DNA from: Pristionchus mayeri
Taxonomy: Eukaryota; Nematoda; Chromadorea; Rhabditida; Neodiplogasteridae
Assembly (NCBI GenBank): GCA_036245805.1
Contig: BTRK01000001.1
Span: 39,630,995-39,694,994 of the forward strand
DNA: 64,000 nt
Direction: 5' to 3'
Under the pieces are notes generated by a model. The model was not told where the DNA came from and did not search any database. It was given only the letters and a program-made list of their open reading frames with translations. This document shows positions 1-14,400 of the stretch, one piece after another; position 1 is the stretch's first letter; each line of letters begins with the position of its first letter. Both the position numbers and the translations under genes were made by a program.

Positions 1-3000
1 ATCCGCAGGGAAATCGTTTTTTTCACTCCTAATAAAGCATATTTATGTTATTGAATTGATGTGGGAGCTACATTAGTGTCACTCGTTCCCGGGATATGGG
101 TGAAGTCGAAAACAGCCTCGCTTCTACTCAATTTGTTGACAAATCTTTTCGGTCGTTTGAGTGCTCGTAAATCCGCAGGGAAATCGTTATTTTCACTCCT
201 AGTAAAGCATATTTCTGTTATTGAATTGATGTGGGAGCTACATTCGTGTCATCTGTTCCCTGGATATGGATGAAGTCGAAAACAGCCTCGCTTCTACTCA
301 CGTTGTTGACAAATCTTTTCGGTCGTTTGAGTGCTCGTAAATCCGCAGGGAAATCGTTATTTTCACTCCTAGTAAAGCATATTTCTGTTATTGAATATAT
401 GTGGGAGTTACATTCGTGTCACTCGTTCCCGGGATATGGGTGAAGTCGAAAACAGCCTCGCTTCTACTCAATTTGTTGACAAATCTTTTCGGTCGTGTGA
501 GTGCTCGTAAATCCGCAGGGAAATCGTTATTTTCACTCCTAGTAAAGCATATTTATGTTATTGAATTGACGTGGGAGCTACATTCGTGTCATCTGTTCCC
601 TGGATGTGGGTGAAGTCGAAAACAGCCACGCTTCTACTCAATTTGTTGACAAATCTTTTCGGTCGTTTGAGTGCTCGTAAATCCGCAGGGAAATCGTTAT
701 TTTCACTCCTAGTAAAGCATATTTCTGTTATTGAATTGATGTGGGAGCTACATTCGTGTCATCTGTTCCCTGGATATGGGTGAAGTCGAAAACAGCCTCG
801 CTTCTACTCACGTTGTTGACAAATCTTTTCGGTCGTTTGAGTGCTCGTAAATCCGCAGGGAAATCGTTATTTTCACTCCTAGTAAAGCATATTTCTGTTA
901 TTGAATATATGTGGGAGTTACATTCGTGTCACTCGTTCCCGGGATATGGGTGAAGTCGAAAACAGCCTCGCTTCTACTCACGTTGTTGACAAATCTTTTC
1001 GGTCGTTTGAGTGCTCGTAAATCCGCAGGGAAATCGTTATTTTCACTCCTAGTAAAGCATATTTCTGTTATTGAATATATGTGGGAGTTACATTCGTGTC
1101 ACTCGTTCCCGGGATATGGGTGAAGTCGAAAACAGCCTCGCTTCTACTCAATTTGTTGACAAATCTTTTCGGTCGTGTGAGTGCTCGTAAATCCGCAGGG
1201 AAATCGTTATTTTCACTCCTAGTAAAGCATATTTATGTTATTGAATTGACGTGGGAGCTACATTCGTGTCATCTGTTCCCTGGATGTGGGTGAAGTCGAA
1301 AACAGCCTCGCTTCTACTCAATTTGTTGACAAATCTTTTCGGTCGTTTGAGTGCTCGTAAATCCGCAGGGAAATCGTTATTTTCACTCCTAGTAAAGCAT
1401 ATTTATGTTATTGAATTGATGTGGGAGCTACATTAGTGTCACTCTTTCCCGGGATATGGGTGAAGTCGAAAACAGCCTCGCTTCTACACAATTTGTTGAC
1501 AAATCTTTTCGGTCGTGTGAGTGCTCGTAAATCCGCAGGGAAATCGTTATTTTCACTCCTAGTAAAGCATATTTATGTTATTGAATTGACGTGGGAGCTA
1601 CATTCGTGTCATCTGTTCCCTGGATGTGGGTGAAGTCGAAAACAGCCTCGCTTCTACTCAATTTGTTGACAAATCTTTTCGGTCGTTTGAGTGCTCGTAA
1701 ATCCGCAGGGAAATCGTTTTTTTCACTCCTAATAAAGCATATTTATGTTATTGAATTGATGTGGGAGCTACATTAGTGTCACTCGTTCCCGGGATATGGG
1801 TGAAGTCGAAAACAGCCTCGCTTCTACTCAATTTGTTGACAAATCTTTTCGGTCGTTTGAGTGCTCGTAAATCCGCAGGGAAATCGTTATTTTCACTCCT
1901 AGTAAAGCATATTTCTGTTATTGAATTGATGTGGGAGCTACATTCGTGTCATCTGTTCCCTGGATATGGATGAAGTCGAAAACAGCCTCGCTTCTACTCA
2001 CGTTGTTGACAAATCTTTTCGGTCGTTTGAGTGCTCGTAAATCCGCAGGGAAATCGTTATTTTCACTCCTAGTAAAGCATATTTCTGTTATTGAATATAT
2101 GTGGGAGTTACATTCGTGTCACTCGTTCCCGGGATATGGGTGAAGTCGAAAACAGCCTCGCTTCTACTCAATTTGTTGACAAATCTTTTCGGTCGTGTGA
2201 GTGCTCGTAAATCCGCAGGGAAATCGTTATTTTCACTCCTAGTAAAGCATATTTATGTTATTGAATTGACGTGGGAGCTACATTCGTGTCATCTGTTCCC
2301 TGGATGTGGGTGAAGTCGAAAACAGCCACGCTTCTACTCAATTTGTTGACAAATCTTTTCGGTCGTTTGAGTGCTCGTAAATCCGCAGGGAAATCGTTAT
2401 TTTCACTCCTAGTAAAGCATATTTCTGTTATTGAATTGATGTGGGAGCTACATTCGTGTCATCTGTTCCCTGGATATGGGTGAAGTCGAAAACAGCCTCG
2501 CTTCTACTCACGTTGTTGACAAATCTTTTCGGTCGTTTGAGTGCTCGTAAATCCGCAGGGAAATCGTTATTTTCACTCCTAGTAAAGCATATTTCTGTTA
2601 TTGAATATATGTGGGAGTTACATTCGTGTCACTCGTTCCCGGGATATGGGTGAAGTCGAAAACAGCCTCGCTTCTACTCACGTTGTTGACAAATCTTTTC
2701 GGTCGTTTGAGTGCTCGTAAATCCGCAGGGAAATCGTTATTTTCACTCCTAGTAAAGCATATTTCTGTTATTGAATATATGTGGGAGTTACATTCGTGTC
2801 ACTCGTTCCCGGGATATGGGTGAAGTCGAAAACAGCCTCGCTTCTACTCAATTTGTTGACAAATCTTTTCGGTCGTGTGAGTGCTCGTAAATCCGCAGGG
2901 AAATCGTTATTTTCACTCCTAGTAAAGCATATTTATGTTATTGAATTGACGTGGGAGCTACATTCGTGTCATCTGTTCCCTGGATGTGGGTGAAGTCGAA

Positions 3001-3220
3001 AACAGCCTCGCTTCTACTCAATTTGTTGACAAATCTTTTCGGTCGTTTGAGTGCTCGTAAATCCGCAGGGAAATCGTTATTTTCACTCCTAGTAAAGCAT
3101 ATTTATGTTATTGAATTGATGTGGGAGCTACATTAGTGTCACTCTTTCCCGGGATATGGGTGAAGTCGAAAACAGCCTCGCTTCTACTCAATTTGTTGAC
3201 AAATCTTTTCGGTCGTTTGA
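1..3220 (+). repeat. 1,700-bp (10-monomer) higher-order repeat, two copies
   Basis: Bases 1-1700 and 1701 to about 3220 match monomer by monomer. Both begin with the rare T7 variant (27-33 and 1727-1733), and both carry the rare GGATATGGATGAAG variant (monomers 231 and 1931) and the AACAGCCACGC variant (571 and 2271). Agreement weakens in the ninth and tenth monomers (1421/3121 and 1591/3291). A third partial copy follows: monomers 3461-4480 repeat the series seen at 401-1420 and 2101-3120. Recent duplication by unequal exchange is the simplest explanation. Confidence 0.88.
61..230 (+). repeat. Reference monomer of satellite A (first complete 170-bp unit)
   Basis: This is the first whole unit in the window, taken from one GTGGGAGCTACAT to the next. 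It has 71 G or C of 170 (about 42%). Fixed landmarks in order are GGAGCTACAT, CCCGGGATATGGGTGAAG, GCCTCGCTTCTACTCA, TTGTTGACAAATC, TTTTCGGTCG, AGTGCTCGTAAATCC, GCAGGGAAATCGTT, TTTTCACTCCTAGTAAAGC and TGTTATTGAAT. A 213-base open frame that begins at GTG runs into the next unit. It recurs only because the monomer recurs and is not called as a gene. Confidence 0.9.
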
Positions 3221-4820
3221 ATGCTCGTAAATCCGCAGGGAAATCATTATTTTCACTCCTAGTAAAGCATATTTCTGTTATCGAATAGATGTGGGAGTTA
3301 CATTCGTGTCACTCGTTCCCGGGATATGGGTGAAGTCGAAAACAGCCTCGCTTCTACTCAATTTGTTGACAAATCTTTTCGGTCGTTTGAGTGCTCGTAA
3401 ATCCGCAGGGAAATCGTTATTTTCACTCCTAGTAAAGCATATTTCTGTTATTGAATATATGTGGGAGTTACATTCGTGTCACTCGTTCCCGGGATATGGG
3501 TGAAGTCGAAAACAGCCTCGCTTCTACTCAATTTGTTGACAAATCTTTTCGGTCGTGTGAGTGCTCGTAAATCCGCAGGGAAATCGTTATTTTCACTCCT
3601 AGTAAAGCATATTTATGTTATTGAATTGACGTGGGAGCTACATTCGTGTCATCTGTTCCCTGGATGTGGGTGAAGTCGAAAACAGCCACGCTTCTACTCA
3701 ATTTGTTGACAAATCTTTTCGGTCGTTTGAGTGCTCGTAAATCCGCAGGGAAATCGTTATTTTCACTCCTAGTAAAGCATATTTCTGTTATTGAATTGAT
3801 GTGGGAGCTACATTCGTGTCATCTGTTCCCTGGATATGGGTGAAGTCGAAAACAGCCTCGCTTCTACTCACGTTGTTGACAAATCTTTTCGGTCGTTTGA
3901 GTGCTCGTAAATCCGCAGGGAAATCGTTATTTTCACTCCTAGTAAAGCATATTTCTGTTATTGAATATATGTGGGAGTTACATTCGTGTCACTCGTTCCC
4001 GGGATATGGGTGAAGTCGAAAACAGCCTCGCTTCTACTCACGTTGTTGACAAATCTTTTCGGTCGTTTGAGTGCTCGTAAATCCGCAGGGAAATCGTTAT
4101 TTTCACTCCTAGTAAAGCATATTTCTGTTATTGAATATATGTGGGAGTTACATTCGTGTCACTCGTTCCCGGGATATGGGTGAAGTCGAAAACAGCCTCG
4201 CTTCTACTCAATTTGTTGACAAATCTTTTCGGTCGTGTGAGTGCTCGTAAATCCGCAGGGAAATCGTTATTTTCACTCCTAGTAAAGCATATTTATGTTA
4301 TTGAATTGACGTGGGAGCTACATTCGTGTCATCTGTTCCCTGGATGTGGGTGAAGTCGAAAACAGCCTCGCTTCTACTCAATTTGTTGACAAATCTTTTC
4401 GGTCGTTTGAGTGCTCGTAAATCCGCAGGGAAATCGTTATTTTCACTCCTAGTAAAGCATATTTATGTTATTGAATTGATGTGGGAGCTACATTAGTGTC
4501 ACTCTTTCCCGGGATATGGGTGAAGTCGAAAACAGCCTCGCTTCTACTCATTTTGTTGACAAATCTTTTCGGTCGTTTGAGTGCTCGTAAATCCGCAGGG
4601 AAATCGTTATTTTCACTCCTAGTAAAGCATATTTCTGTTATTGAATTGACGTGGGAGCTACATTCGTGTCATCTGTTCCCTGGATGTGGGTGAAGTCGAA
4701 AACAGCCACGCTTCTACTCAATTTGTTGACAAATCTTTTCGGTCGTTTGAGTGCTCGTAAATCCGCAGGGAAATCGTTATTTTCACTCCTAGTAAAGCAT
4801 ATTTCTGTTATTGAATTGAT

Positions 4821-4985
4821 GTGGGAGCTACATTCGTGTCATCTGTTCCCTGGATATGGGTGAAGTCGAAAACAGCCTCGCTTCTACTTGTTGACAAATC
4901 TTTTCGGTCGTTTGAGTGCTCGTAAATCCGCAGGGAAATCGTTATTTTCACTCCTAGTAAAGCATATTTCTGTTATTGAATTGAC
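4821..4985 (+). repeat. 165-bp satellite A monomer with 5-bp deletion
   Basis: The unit reads CTTCTACTTGTTGAC where neighbours read CTTCTACTCACGTTGTTGAC or CTTCTACTCAATTTGTTGAC, so five bases are missing. It shifts the 170-bp phase of the array from 4986 on. The same deletion recurs at 17228-17392. Confidence 0.9.
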
Positions 4986-5155
4986 GTGGGAGCTACATTC
5001 GTGTCATCTGTTCCCTGGATGTGGGTGAAGTCGAAAACAGCCACGCTTCTACTCAATTTGTTGACAAATCTTTTCGGTCGTTTGAGTGCTCGTAAATCCG
5101 CAGGGAAATCGTTATTTTCACTCCTAGTAAAGCATATTTCTGTTATTGAATTGAT

Positions 5156-6855
5156 GTGGGAGCTACATTCGTGTCATCTGTTCCCTGGATATGGGTGAAG
5201 TCGAAAACAGCCTCGCTTCTACTCACGTTGTTGACAAATCTTTTCGGTCGTTTGAGTGCTCGTAAATCCGCAGGGAAATCGTTATTTTCACTCCTAGTAA
5301 AGCATATTTCTGTTATTGAATATATGTGGGAGTTACATTCGTGTCACTCGTTCCCGGGATATGGGTGAAGTCGAAAACAGCCTCGCTTCTACTCACGTTG
5401 TTGACAAATCTTTTCGGTCGTTTGAGTGCTCGTAAATCCGCAGGGAAATCGTTATTTTCACTCCTAGTAAAGCATATTTCTGTTATTGAATATATGTGGG
5501 AGTTACATTCGTGTCACTCGTTCCCGGGATATGGGTGAAGTCGAAAACAGCCTCGCTTCTACTCAATTTGTTGACAAATCTTTTCGGTCGTGTGAGTGCT
5601 CGTAAATCCGCAGGGAAATCGTTATTTTCACTCCTAGTAAAGCATATTTATGTTATTGAATTGACGTGGGAGCTACATTCGTGTCATCTGTTCCCTGGAT
5701 GTGGGTGAAGTCGAAAACAGCCTCGCTTCTACTCAATTTGTTGACAAATCTTTTCGGTCGTTTGAGTGGTCGTAAATCCGCAGGGAAATCGTTATTTTCA
5801 CTCCTAGTAAAGCATATTTATGTTATTGAATTGATGTGGGAGCTACATTAGTGTCACTCTTTCCCGGGATATGGGTGAAGTCGAAAACAGCCTCGCTTCT
5901 ACTCAATTTGTTGACAAATCTTTTCGGTCGTTTGAGTGCTCGTAAATCCGCAGGGAAATCGTTATTTTCACTCCTAGTAAAGCATATTTCTGTTATTGAA
6001 TTGATGTGGGAGCTACATTCGTGTCATCTGTTCCCTGGATATGGGTGAAGTCGAAAACAGCCTCGCTTCTACTCACGTTGTTGACAAATCTTTTCGGTCG
6101 TTTGAGTGCTCGTAAATCCGCAGGGAAATCGTTATTTTCACTCCTAGTAAAGCATATTTCTGTTATTGAATATATGTGGGAGTTACATTCGTGTCACTCG
6201 TTCCCGGGATATGGGTGAAGTCGAAAACAGCCTCGCTTCTACTCACGTTGTTGACAAATCTTTTCGGTCGTTTGAGTGCTCGTAAATCCGCAGGGAAATC
6301 GTTATTTTCACTCCTAGTAAAGCATATTTCTGTTATTGAATATATGTGGGAGTTACATTCGTGTCACTCGTTCCCGGGATATGGGTGAAGTCGAAAACAG
6401 CCTCGCTTCTACTCAATTTGTTGACAAATCTTTTCGGTCGTGTGAGTGCTCGTAAATCCGCAGGGAAATCGTTATTTTCACTCCTAGTAAAGCATATTTA
6501 TGTTATTGAATTGACGTGGGAGCTACATTCGTGTCATCTGTTCCCTGGATGTGGGTGAAGTCGAAAACAGCCTCGCTTCTACTCAATTTGTTGACAAATC
6601 TTTTCGGTCGTTTGAGTGGTCGTAAATCCGCAGGGAAATCGTTATTTTCACTCCTAGTAAAGCATATTTATGTTATTGAATTGATGTGGGAGCTACATTA
6701 GTGTCACTCTTTCCCGGGATATGGGTGAAGTCGAAAACAGCCTCGCTTCTACTCAATTTGTTGACAAATCTTTTCGGTCGTTTGAGTGCTCGTAAATCCG
6801 CAGGGAAATCGTTATTTTCACTCCTAGTAAAGCATATTTCTGTTATTGAATTGAT
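5156..6855 (+). repeat. 850-bp (5-monomer) HOR, two copies
   Basis: Monomers starting at 5156, 5326, 5496, 5666 and 5836 are repeated at 6006, 6176, 6346, 6516 and 6686. Both copies share the private variant GAGTGGTCG (near 5766 and 6616) instead of GAGTGCTCG, exactly 850 bases apart. Confidence 0.88.
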
Positions 6856-7365
6856 GTGGGAGCTACATTAGTGTCATCTGTTCCCTGGATATGGGTGAAG
6901 TCGAAAACAGCCTCGCTTCTACTCACGTTGTTGACAAATCTTTTCGGTCGTTTGAGTGCTCGTAAATCCGCAGGGAAATCGTTATTTTCACTCCTAGTAA
7001 AGCATATTTCTGTTATTGAATATATGTGGGAGTTACATTCGTGTCACTCGTTCCCGGGATATGGGTGAAGTCGAAAACAGCCTCGCTTCTACTCAATTTG
7101 TTGACAAATCTTTTCGGTCGTTTGAGTGCTCGTAAATCCGCAGGGAAATCGTTATTTTCACTCCTAGTAAAGCATATTTCTGTTATTGAATATATGTGGG
7201 AGTTACATTCGTGTCACTCGTTCCCGGGATATGGGTGAAGTCGAAAACAGCCTCGCTTCTACTCAATTTGTTGACAAATCTTTTCGGTCGTGTGAGTGCT
7301 CGTAAATCCGCAGGGAAATCGTTATTTTCACTCCTAGTAAAGCATATTTATGTTATTGAATTGAC

Positions 7366-9067
7366 GTGGGAGCTATATTCGTGTCATCTGTTCCCTGGAT
7401 GTGGGTGAAGTCGAAAACAGCCTCGCTTCGACTCAATTTGTTGACAAATCTTTTCGGTCGTTTGAGTGCCCGTAAATCCGCAGGGAAATCGTTTTTTTTC
7501 ACTCCTAATAAAGCATATTTATGTTATTGAATTGATGTGGGAGCTACATTAGTGTCACTCGTTCCCGGGATATGGGTGAAGTCGAAAACAGCCTCGCTTC
7601 TACTCAATTTGTTGACAAATCTTTTCGGTCGTTTGAGTGCTCGTAAATCCGCAGGGAAATCGTTATTTTCACTCCTAGTAAAGCATATTTATGTTATTGA
7701 ATATATGTGGGAGTTACATTCGTGTCACTCGATCCCGGGATATGGGTGAAGTCGAAAACAGCCTCGCTTCTACTCACGTTGTTGACAAATCTTTTCGGTC
7801 GTTTGAGTGCTCGTAAATCCGCAGGGAAATCGTTATTTTCACTCCTAGTAAAGCATATTTCTGTTATTGAATATATGTGGGAGTTACATTCGTGTCACTC
7901 GTTCCCGGGATATGGGTGAAGTCGAAAACAGCCTCGCTTCTACTCAATTTGTTGACAAATCTTTTCGGTCGTGTGAGTGCTCGTAAATCCGCAGGGAAAT
8001 CGTTATTTTCACTCCTAGTAAAGCATATTTATGTTATTGAATTGATGTGGGAGCTACATTAGTGTCACTCGTTCCCGGGATATGGGTGAAGTCGAAAACA
8101 GCCTCGCTTCTACTCAATTTGTTGACAAATCTTTTCGGTCGTGTGAGTGCTCGTAAATCCGCAGGGAAATCGTTATTTTCACTCCTAGTAAAGCATATTT
8201 ATGTTATTGAATTGACGTGGGAGCTACATTCGTGTCATCTGTTCCCTGGATGTGGGTGAAGTCGAAAACAGCCTCGCTTCGACTCAATTTGTTGACAAAT
8301 CTTTTCGGTCGTTTGAGTGCCCGTAAATCCGCAGGGAAATCGTTTTTTTTCACTCCTAATAAAGCATATTTATGTTATTGAATTGATGTGGGAGCTACAT
8401 TAGTGTCACTCGTTCCCGGGATATGGGTGAAGTCGAAAACAGCCTCGCTTCTACTCAATTTGTTGACAAATCTTTTCGGTCGTTTGAGTGCTCGTAAATC
8501 CGCAGGGAAATCGTTATTTTCACTCCTAGTAAAGCATATTTATGTTATTGAATATATGTGGGAGTTACATTCGTGTCACTCGTTCCCGGGATATGGGTGA
8601 AGTCGAAAACAGCCTCGCTTCTACTCACGTTGTTGACAAATCTTTTCGGTCGTTTGAGTGCTCGTAAATCCGCAGGGAAATCGTTATTTTCACTCCTAGT
8701 AAAGCATATTTCTGTTATTGAATATATGTGGGAGTTACATTCGTGTCACTCGTTCCCGGGATATGGGTGAAGTCGAAAACAGCCTCGCTTCTACTCAATT
8801 TGTTGACAAATCTTTTCGGTCGTGTGAGTGCTCGTAAATCCGCAGGGAAATCGTTATTTTCACTCCTAGTAAAGCATATTTATGTTATTGAATTGACGTG
8901 GGAGCTACATTCGTGTCATCTGTTCCCTGGATGTGGGTGAAGTCGAAAACAGCCACGCTTCTACTCACGTTGTTGACAAAACTTTTCGGTCGTTTGAGTG
9001 CTCGTAAATCCGCAGGGAAATCGTTATTTTCACTCCTAGTAAAGCATATTTCTGTTATTGAATATAT
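7366..9067 (+). repeat. 851-bp (5-monomer) HOR, two copies, with T8 tract
   Basis: Monomers from 7366 are repeated 851 bases later from 8217. Shared private variants are CGCTTCGACTC instead of CGCTTCTACTC, GTGCCCGTAAATCC, and an eight-T run at 7492-7499 and 8343-8350 that makes those monomers 171 bp. The last monomers of the two copies differ (8047 against 8898). Confidence 0.85.
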
Positions 9068-11447
9068 GTGGGAGTTACATTCGTGTCATCTGTTCCCTGG
9101 ATATGGGTGAAGTCGAAAACAGCCTCGCTTCTACTCACGTTGTTGACAAATCTTTTCGGTCGTTTGAGTGCTCGTAAATCCGCAGGGAAATCGTTATTTT
9201 CACTCCTAGTAAAGCATATTTCTGTTATTGAATATATGTGGGAGTTACATTCGTGTCACTCGTTCCCGGGATATGGGTGAAGTCGAAAACAGCCTCGCTT
9301 CTACTCACGTTGTTGACAAATCTTTTCGGTCGTTTGAGTGCTCGTAAATCCGCAGGGAAATCGTTATTTTCACTCCTAGTAAAGCATATTTCTGTTATTG
9401 AATATATGTGGGAGTTACATTCGTGTCACTCGTTCCCGGGATATGGGTGAAGTCGAAAACAGCCTCGCTTCTACTCAATTTGTTGACAAATCTTTTCGGT
9501 CGTGTGAGTGCTCGTAAATCCGCAGGGAAATCGTTATTTTCACTCCTAGTAAAGCATATTTATGTTATTGAATTGACGTGGGAGCTACATTCGTGTCATC
9601 TGTTCCCTGGATGTGGGTGAAGTCGAAAACAGCCTCGCTTCTACTCAATTTGTTGACAAATCTTTTCGGTCGTTTGAGTGCTCGTAAATCCGCAGGGAAA
9701 TCGTTATTTTCACTCCTAGTAAAGCATATTTATGTTATTGAATTGATGTGGGAGCTACATTAGTGTCACTCTTTCCCGGGATATGGGTGAAGTCGAAAAC
9801 AGCCTCGCTTCTACTCAATTTGTTGACAAATCTTTTCGGTCGTTTGAGTGCTCGTAAATCCGCAGGGAAATCGTTATTTTCACTCCTAGTAAAGCATATT
9901 TCTGTTATTGAATTGATGTGGGAGCTACATTAGTGTCATCTGTTCCCTGGATATGGGTGAAGTCGAAAACAGCCTCGCTTCTACTCACGTTGTTGACAAA
10001 TCTTTTCGGTCGTTTGAGTGCTCGTAAATCCGCAGGGAAATCGTTATTTTCACTCCTAGTAAAGCATATTTCTGTTATTGAATATATGTGGGAGTTACAT
10101 TCGTGTCACTCGTTCCCGGGATATGGGTGAAGTCGAAAACAGCCTCGCTTCTACTCATGTTGTTGACAAATCTTTTCGGTCGTTTGAGTGCTCGTAAATC
10201 CGCCGGGAAATCGTTATTTTCACTCCTAGTAAAGCATATTTCTGTTATTGAATATATGTGGGAGTTACATTCGTGTCACTCGTTCCCGGGATATGGGTGA
10301 AGTCGAAAACAGCCTCGCTTCTACTCAATTTGTTGACAAATCTTTTCGGTCGTTTGAGTGCTCGTAAATCCGCAGGGAAATCGTTATTTTCACTACTAGT
10401 AAAGCATATTTCTGTTATTGAATATATGTGGGAGTTACATTCGTGTCACTCGTTCCCGGGATATGGGTGAAGTCGAAAACAGCCTCGCTTCTACTCAATT
10501 TGTTGACAAATCTTTTCGGTCGTGTGAGTGCTCGTAAATCCGCAGGGAAATCGTTATTTTCACTCCTAGTAAAGCATATTTCTGTTATTGAATATATGTG
10601 GGAGTTACATTCGTGTCACTCGTTCCCGGGATATGGGTGAAGTCGAAAACAGCCTCGCTTCTACTCACGTTGTTGACAAATCTTTTCGGTCGTTTGAGTG
10701 CTCGTAAATCCGCAGGGAAATCGTTATTTTCACTCCTAGTAAAGCATATTTCTGTTATTGAATATATGTGGGAGTTACATTCGTGTCACTCGTTCCCGGG
10801 ATATGGGTGAAGTCGAAAACAGCCTCGCTTCTACTCAATTTGTTGACAAATCTTTTCGGTCGTGTGAGTGCTCGTAAATCCGCAGGGAAATCGTTATTTT
10901 CACTCCTAGTAAAGCATATTTATGTTATTGAATTGACGTGGGAGCTACATTCGTGTCATCTGTTCCCTGGATGTGGGTGAAGTCGAAAACAGCCACGCTT
11001 CTACTCAATTTGTTGTCAAATCTTTTCGGTCGTTTGAGTGCTCGTAAATCCGCAGGGAAATCGTTATTTTCACTCCTAGTAAAGCATATTTCTGTTATTG
11101 AATTGATGTGGGAGCTACATTCGTGTCATCTGTTCCCTGGATATGGGTGAAGTCGAAAACAGCCTCGCTTCTACTCACGTTGTTGACAAATCTTTTCGGT
11201 CGTTTGAGTGCTCGTAAATCCGCAGGGAAATCGTTATTTTCACTCCTAGTAAAGCATATTTCTGTTATTAAATATATGTGGGAGTTACATTCGTGTCACT
11301 CGTTCCCGGAATATGGGTGAAGTCGAAAACAGCCTCGCTTCTACTCACGTTGTTGACAAATCTTTTCGGTCGTTTGAGTGCTCGTAAATCCGCAGGGAAA
11401 TCGTTATTTTCACTCCTAGTAAAGCATATTTCTGTTATTGAATATAT

Positions 11448-14400
11448 GTGGGAGTTACATTCGTGTCACTCGTTCCCGGGATATGGGTGAAGTCGAAAAC
11501 AGCCTCGCTTCTACTCAATTTGTTGACAAATCTTTTCGGTCGTGTGAGTGCTCGTAAATCCGCAGGGAAATCGTTATTTTCACTCCTAGTAAAGCATATT
11601 TATGTTATTGAATTGACGTGGGAGCTACATTCGTGTCATCTGTTCCCTGGATGTGGGTGAAGTCGAAAACAGCCTCGCTTCTACTCAATTTGTTGACAAA
11701 TCTTTTCGGTCGTTTGAGTGCTCGTAAATCCGCAGGGAAATCGTTATTTTCACTCCTAGTAAAGCATATTTCTGTTATTGAATTGATGTGGGAGCTACAT
11801 TAGTGTCATCTGTTCCCTGGATATGGGTGAAGTCGAAAACAGCCTCGCTTCTACTCACGTTGTTGACAAATCTTTTCGGTCGTTTGAGTGCTCGTAAATC
11901 CGCAGGGAAATCGTTATTTTCACTCCTAGTAAAGCATATTTCTGTTATTGAATATATGTGGGAGTTACATTCGTGTCACTCGTTCCCGGGATATGGGTGA
12001 AGTCGAAAACAGCCTCGCTTCTACTCACGTTGTTGACAAATCTTTTCGGTCGTTTGAGTGCTCGTAAATCCGCAGGGAAATCGTTATTTTCACTCCTAGT
12101 AAAGCATATTTCTGTTATTGAATATATGTGGGAGTTACATTCGTGTCACTCGTTCCCGGGATATGGGTGAAGTCGAAAACAGCCTCGCTTCTACTCAATT
12201 TGTTGACAAATCTTTTCGGTCGTTTGAGTGCTCGTAAATCCGCAGGGAAATCGTTATTTTCACTCCTAGTAAAGCATATTTCTGTTATTGAATATATGTG
12301 GGAGTTACATTCGTGTCACTCGTTCCCGGGATATGGGTGAAGTCGAAAACAGCCTCGCTTCTACTCACGTTGTTGACAAATCTTTTCGGTCGTGTGAGTG
12401 CTCGTAAATCCGCAGGGAAATCGTTATTTTCACTCCTAGTAAAGCATATTTCTGTTATTGAATATATGTGGGAGTTACATTCGTGTCACTCGTTCCCGGG
12501 ATATGGGTGAAGTCGAAAACAGCCTCGCTTCTACTCACGTTGTTGACAAATCTTTTCGGTCGTTTGAGTGCTCGTAAATCCGCAGGGAAATCGTTATTTT
12601 CACTCCTAGTAAAGCATATTTCTGTTATTAAATATATGTGGGAGTTACATTCGTGTCACTCGTTCCCGGAATATGGGTGAAGTCGAAAACAGCCTCGCTT
12701 CTACTCACGTTGTTGACAAATCTTTTCGGTCGTTTGAGTGCTCGTAAATCCGCAGGGAAATCGTTATTTTCACTCCTAGTAAAGCATATTTCTGTTATTG
12801 AATATATGTGGGAGTTACATTCGTGTCACTCGTTCCCGGGATATGGGTGAAGTCGAAAACAGCCTCGCTTCTACTCAATTTGTTGACAAATCTTTTCGGT
12901 CGTGTGAGTGCTCGTAAATCCGCAGGGAAATCGTTATTTTCACTCCTAGTAAAGCATATTTATGTTATTGAATTGACGTGGGAGCTACATTCGTGTCATC
13001 TGTTCCCTGGATGTGGGTGAAGTCGAAAACAGCCTCGCTTCTACTCAATTTGTTGACAAATCTTTTCGGTCGTTTGAGTGCTCGTAAATCCGCAGGGAAA
13101 TCGTTATTTTCACTCCTAGTAAAGCATATTTCTGTTATTGAATTGATGTGGGAGCTACATTAGTGTCATCTGTTCCCTGGATATGGGTGAAGTCGAAAAC
13201 AGCCTCGCTTCTACTCACGTTGTTGACAAATCTTTTCGGTCGTTTGAGTGCTCGTAAATCCGCAGGGAAATCGTTATTTTCACTCCTAGTAAAGCATATT
13301 TCTGTTATTGAATATATGTGGGAGTTACATTCGTGTCACTCGTTCCCGGGATATGGGTGAAGTCGAAAACAGCCTCGCTTCTACTCACGTTGTTGACAAA
13401 TCTTTTCGGTCGTTTGAGTGCTCGTAAATCCGCAGGGAAATCGTTATTTTCACTCCTAGTAAAGCATATTTCTGTTATTGAATATATGTGGGAGTTACAT
13501 TCGTGTCACTCGTTCCCGGGATATGGGTGAAGTCGAAAACAGCCTCGCTTCTACTCAATTTGTTGACAAATCTTTTCGGTCGTTTGAGTGCTCGTAAATC
13601 CGCAGGGAAATCGTTATTTTCACTCCTAGTAAAGCATATTTCTGTTATTGAATATATGTGGGAGTTACATTCGTGTCACTCGTTCCCGGGATATGGGTGA
13701 AGTCGAAAACAGCCTCGCTTCTACTCACGTTGTTGACAAATCTTTTCGGTCGTGTGAGTGCTCGTAAATCCGCAGGGAAATCGTTATTTTCACTCCTAGT
13801 AAAGCATATTTCTGTTATTGAATATATGTGGGAGTTACATTCGTGTCACTCGTTCCCGGGATATGGGTGAAGTCGAAAACAGCCTCGCTTCTACTCACGT
13901 TGTTGACAAATCTTTTCGGTCGTTTGAGTGCTCGTAAATCCGCAGGGAAATCGTTATTTTCACTCCTAGTAAAGCATATTTCTGTTATTGAATATATGTG
14001 GGAGTTACATTCGTGTCACTCGTTCCCGGGATATGGGTGAAGTCGAAAACAGCCTCGCTTCTACTCAATTTGTTGACAAATCTTTTCGGTCGTGTGAGTG
14101 CTCGTAAATCCGCAGGGAAATCGTTATTTTCACTCCTAGTAAAGCATATTTATGTTATTGAATTGACGTGGGAGCTACATTCGTGTCATCTGTTCCCTGG
14201 ATGTGGGTGAAGTCGAAAACAGCCTCGCTTCTACTCAATTTGTTGACAAATCTTTTCGGTCGTTTGAGTGCTCGTAAATCCGCAGGGAAATCGTTATTTT
14301 CACTCCTAGTAAAGCATATTTCTGTTATTGAATATATGTGGGAGTTACATTCGTGTCACTCGTTCCCGGGATATGGGTGAAGTCGAAAACAGCCTCGCTT

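Noticed and set aside
400..430. CENP-B-box-like word in satellite A (TTCG, 4 bases, A, 2 bases, CGTT)
   Set aside because: In monomers with TTCGTGTCACTCGTT, seven of nine core positions fit the mammalian box, but the final GG is absent and the other monomer types fit worse. Too weak to call.
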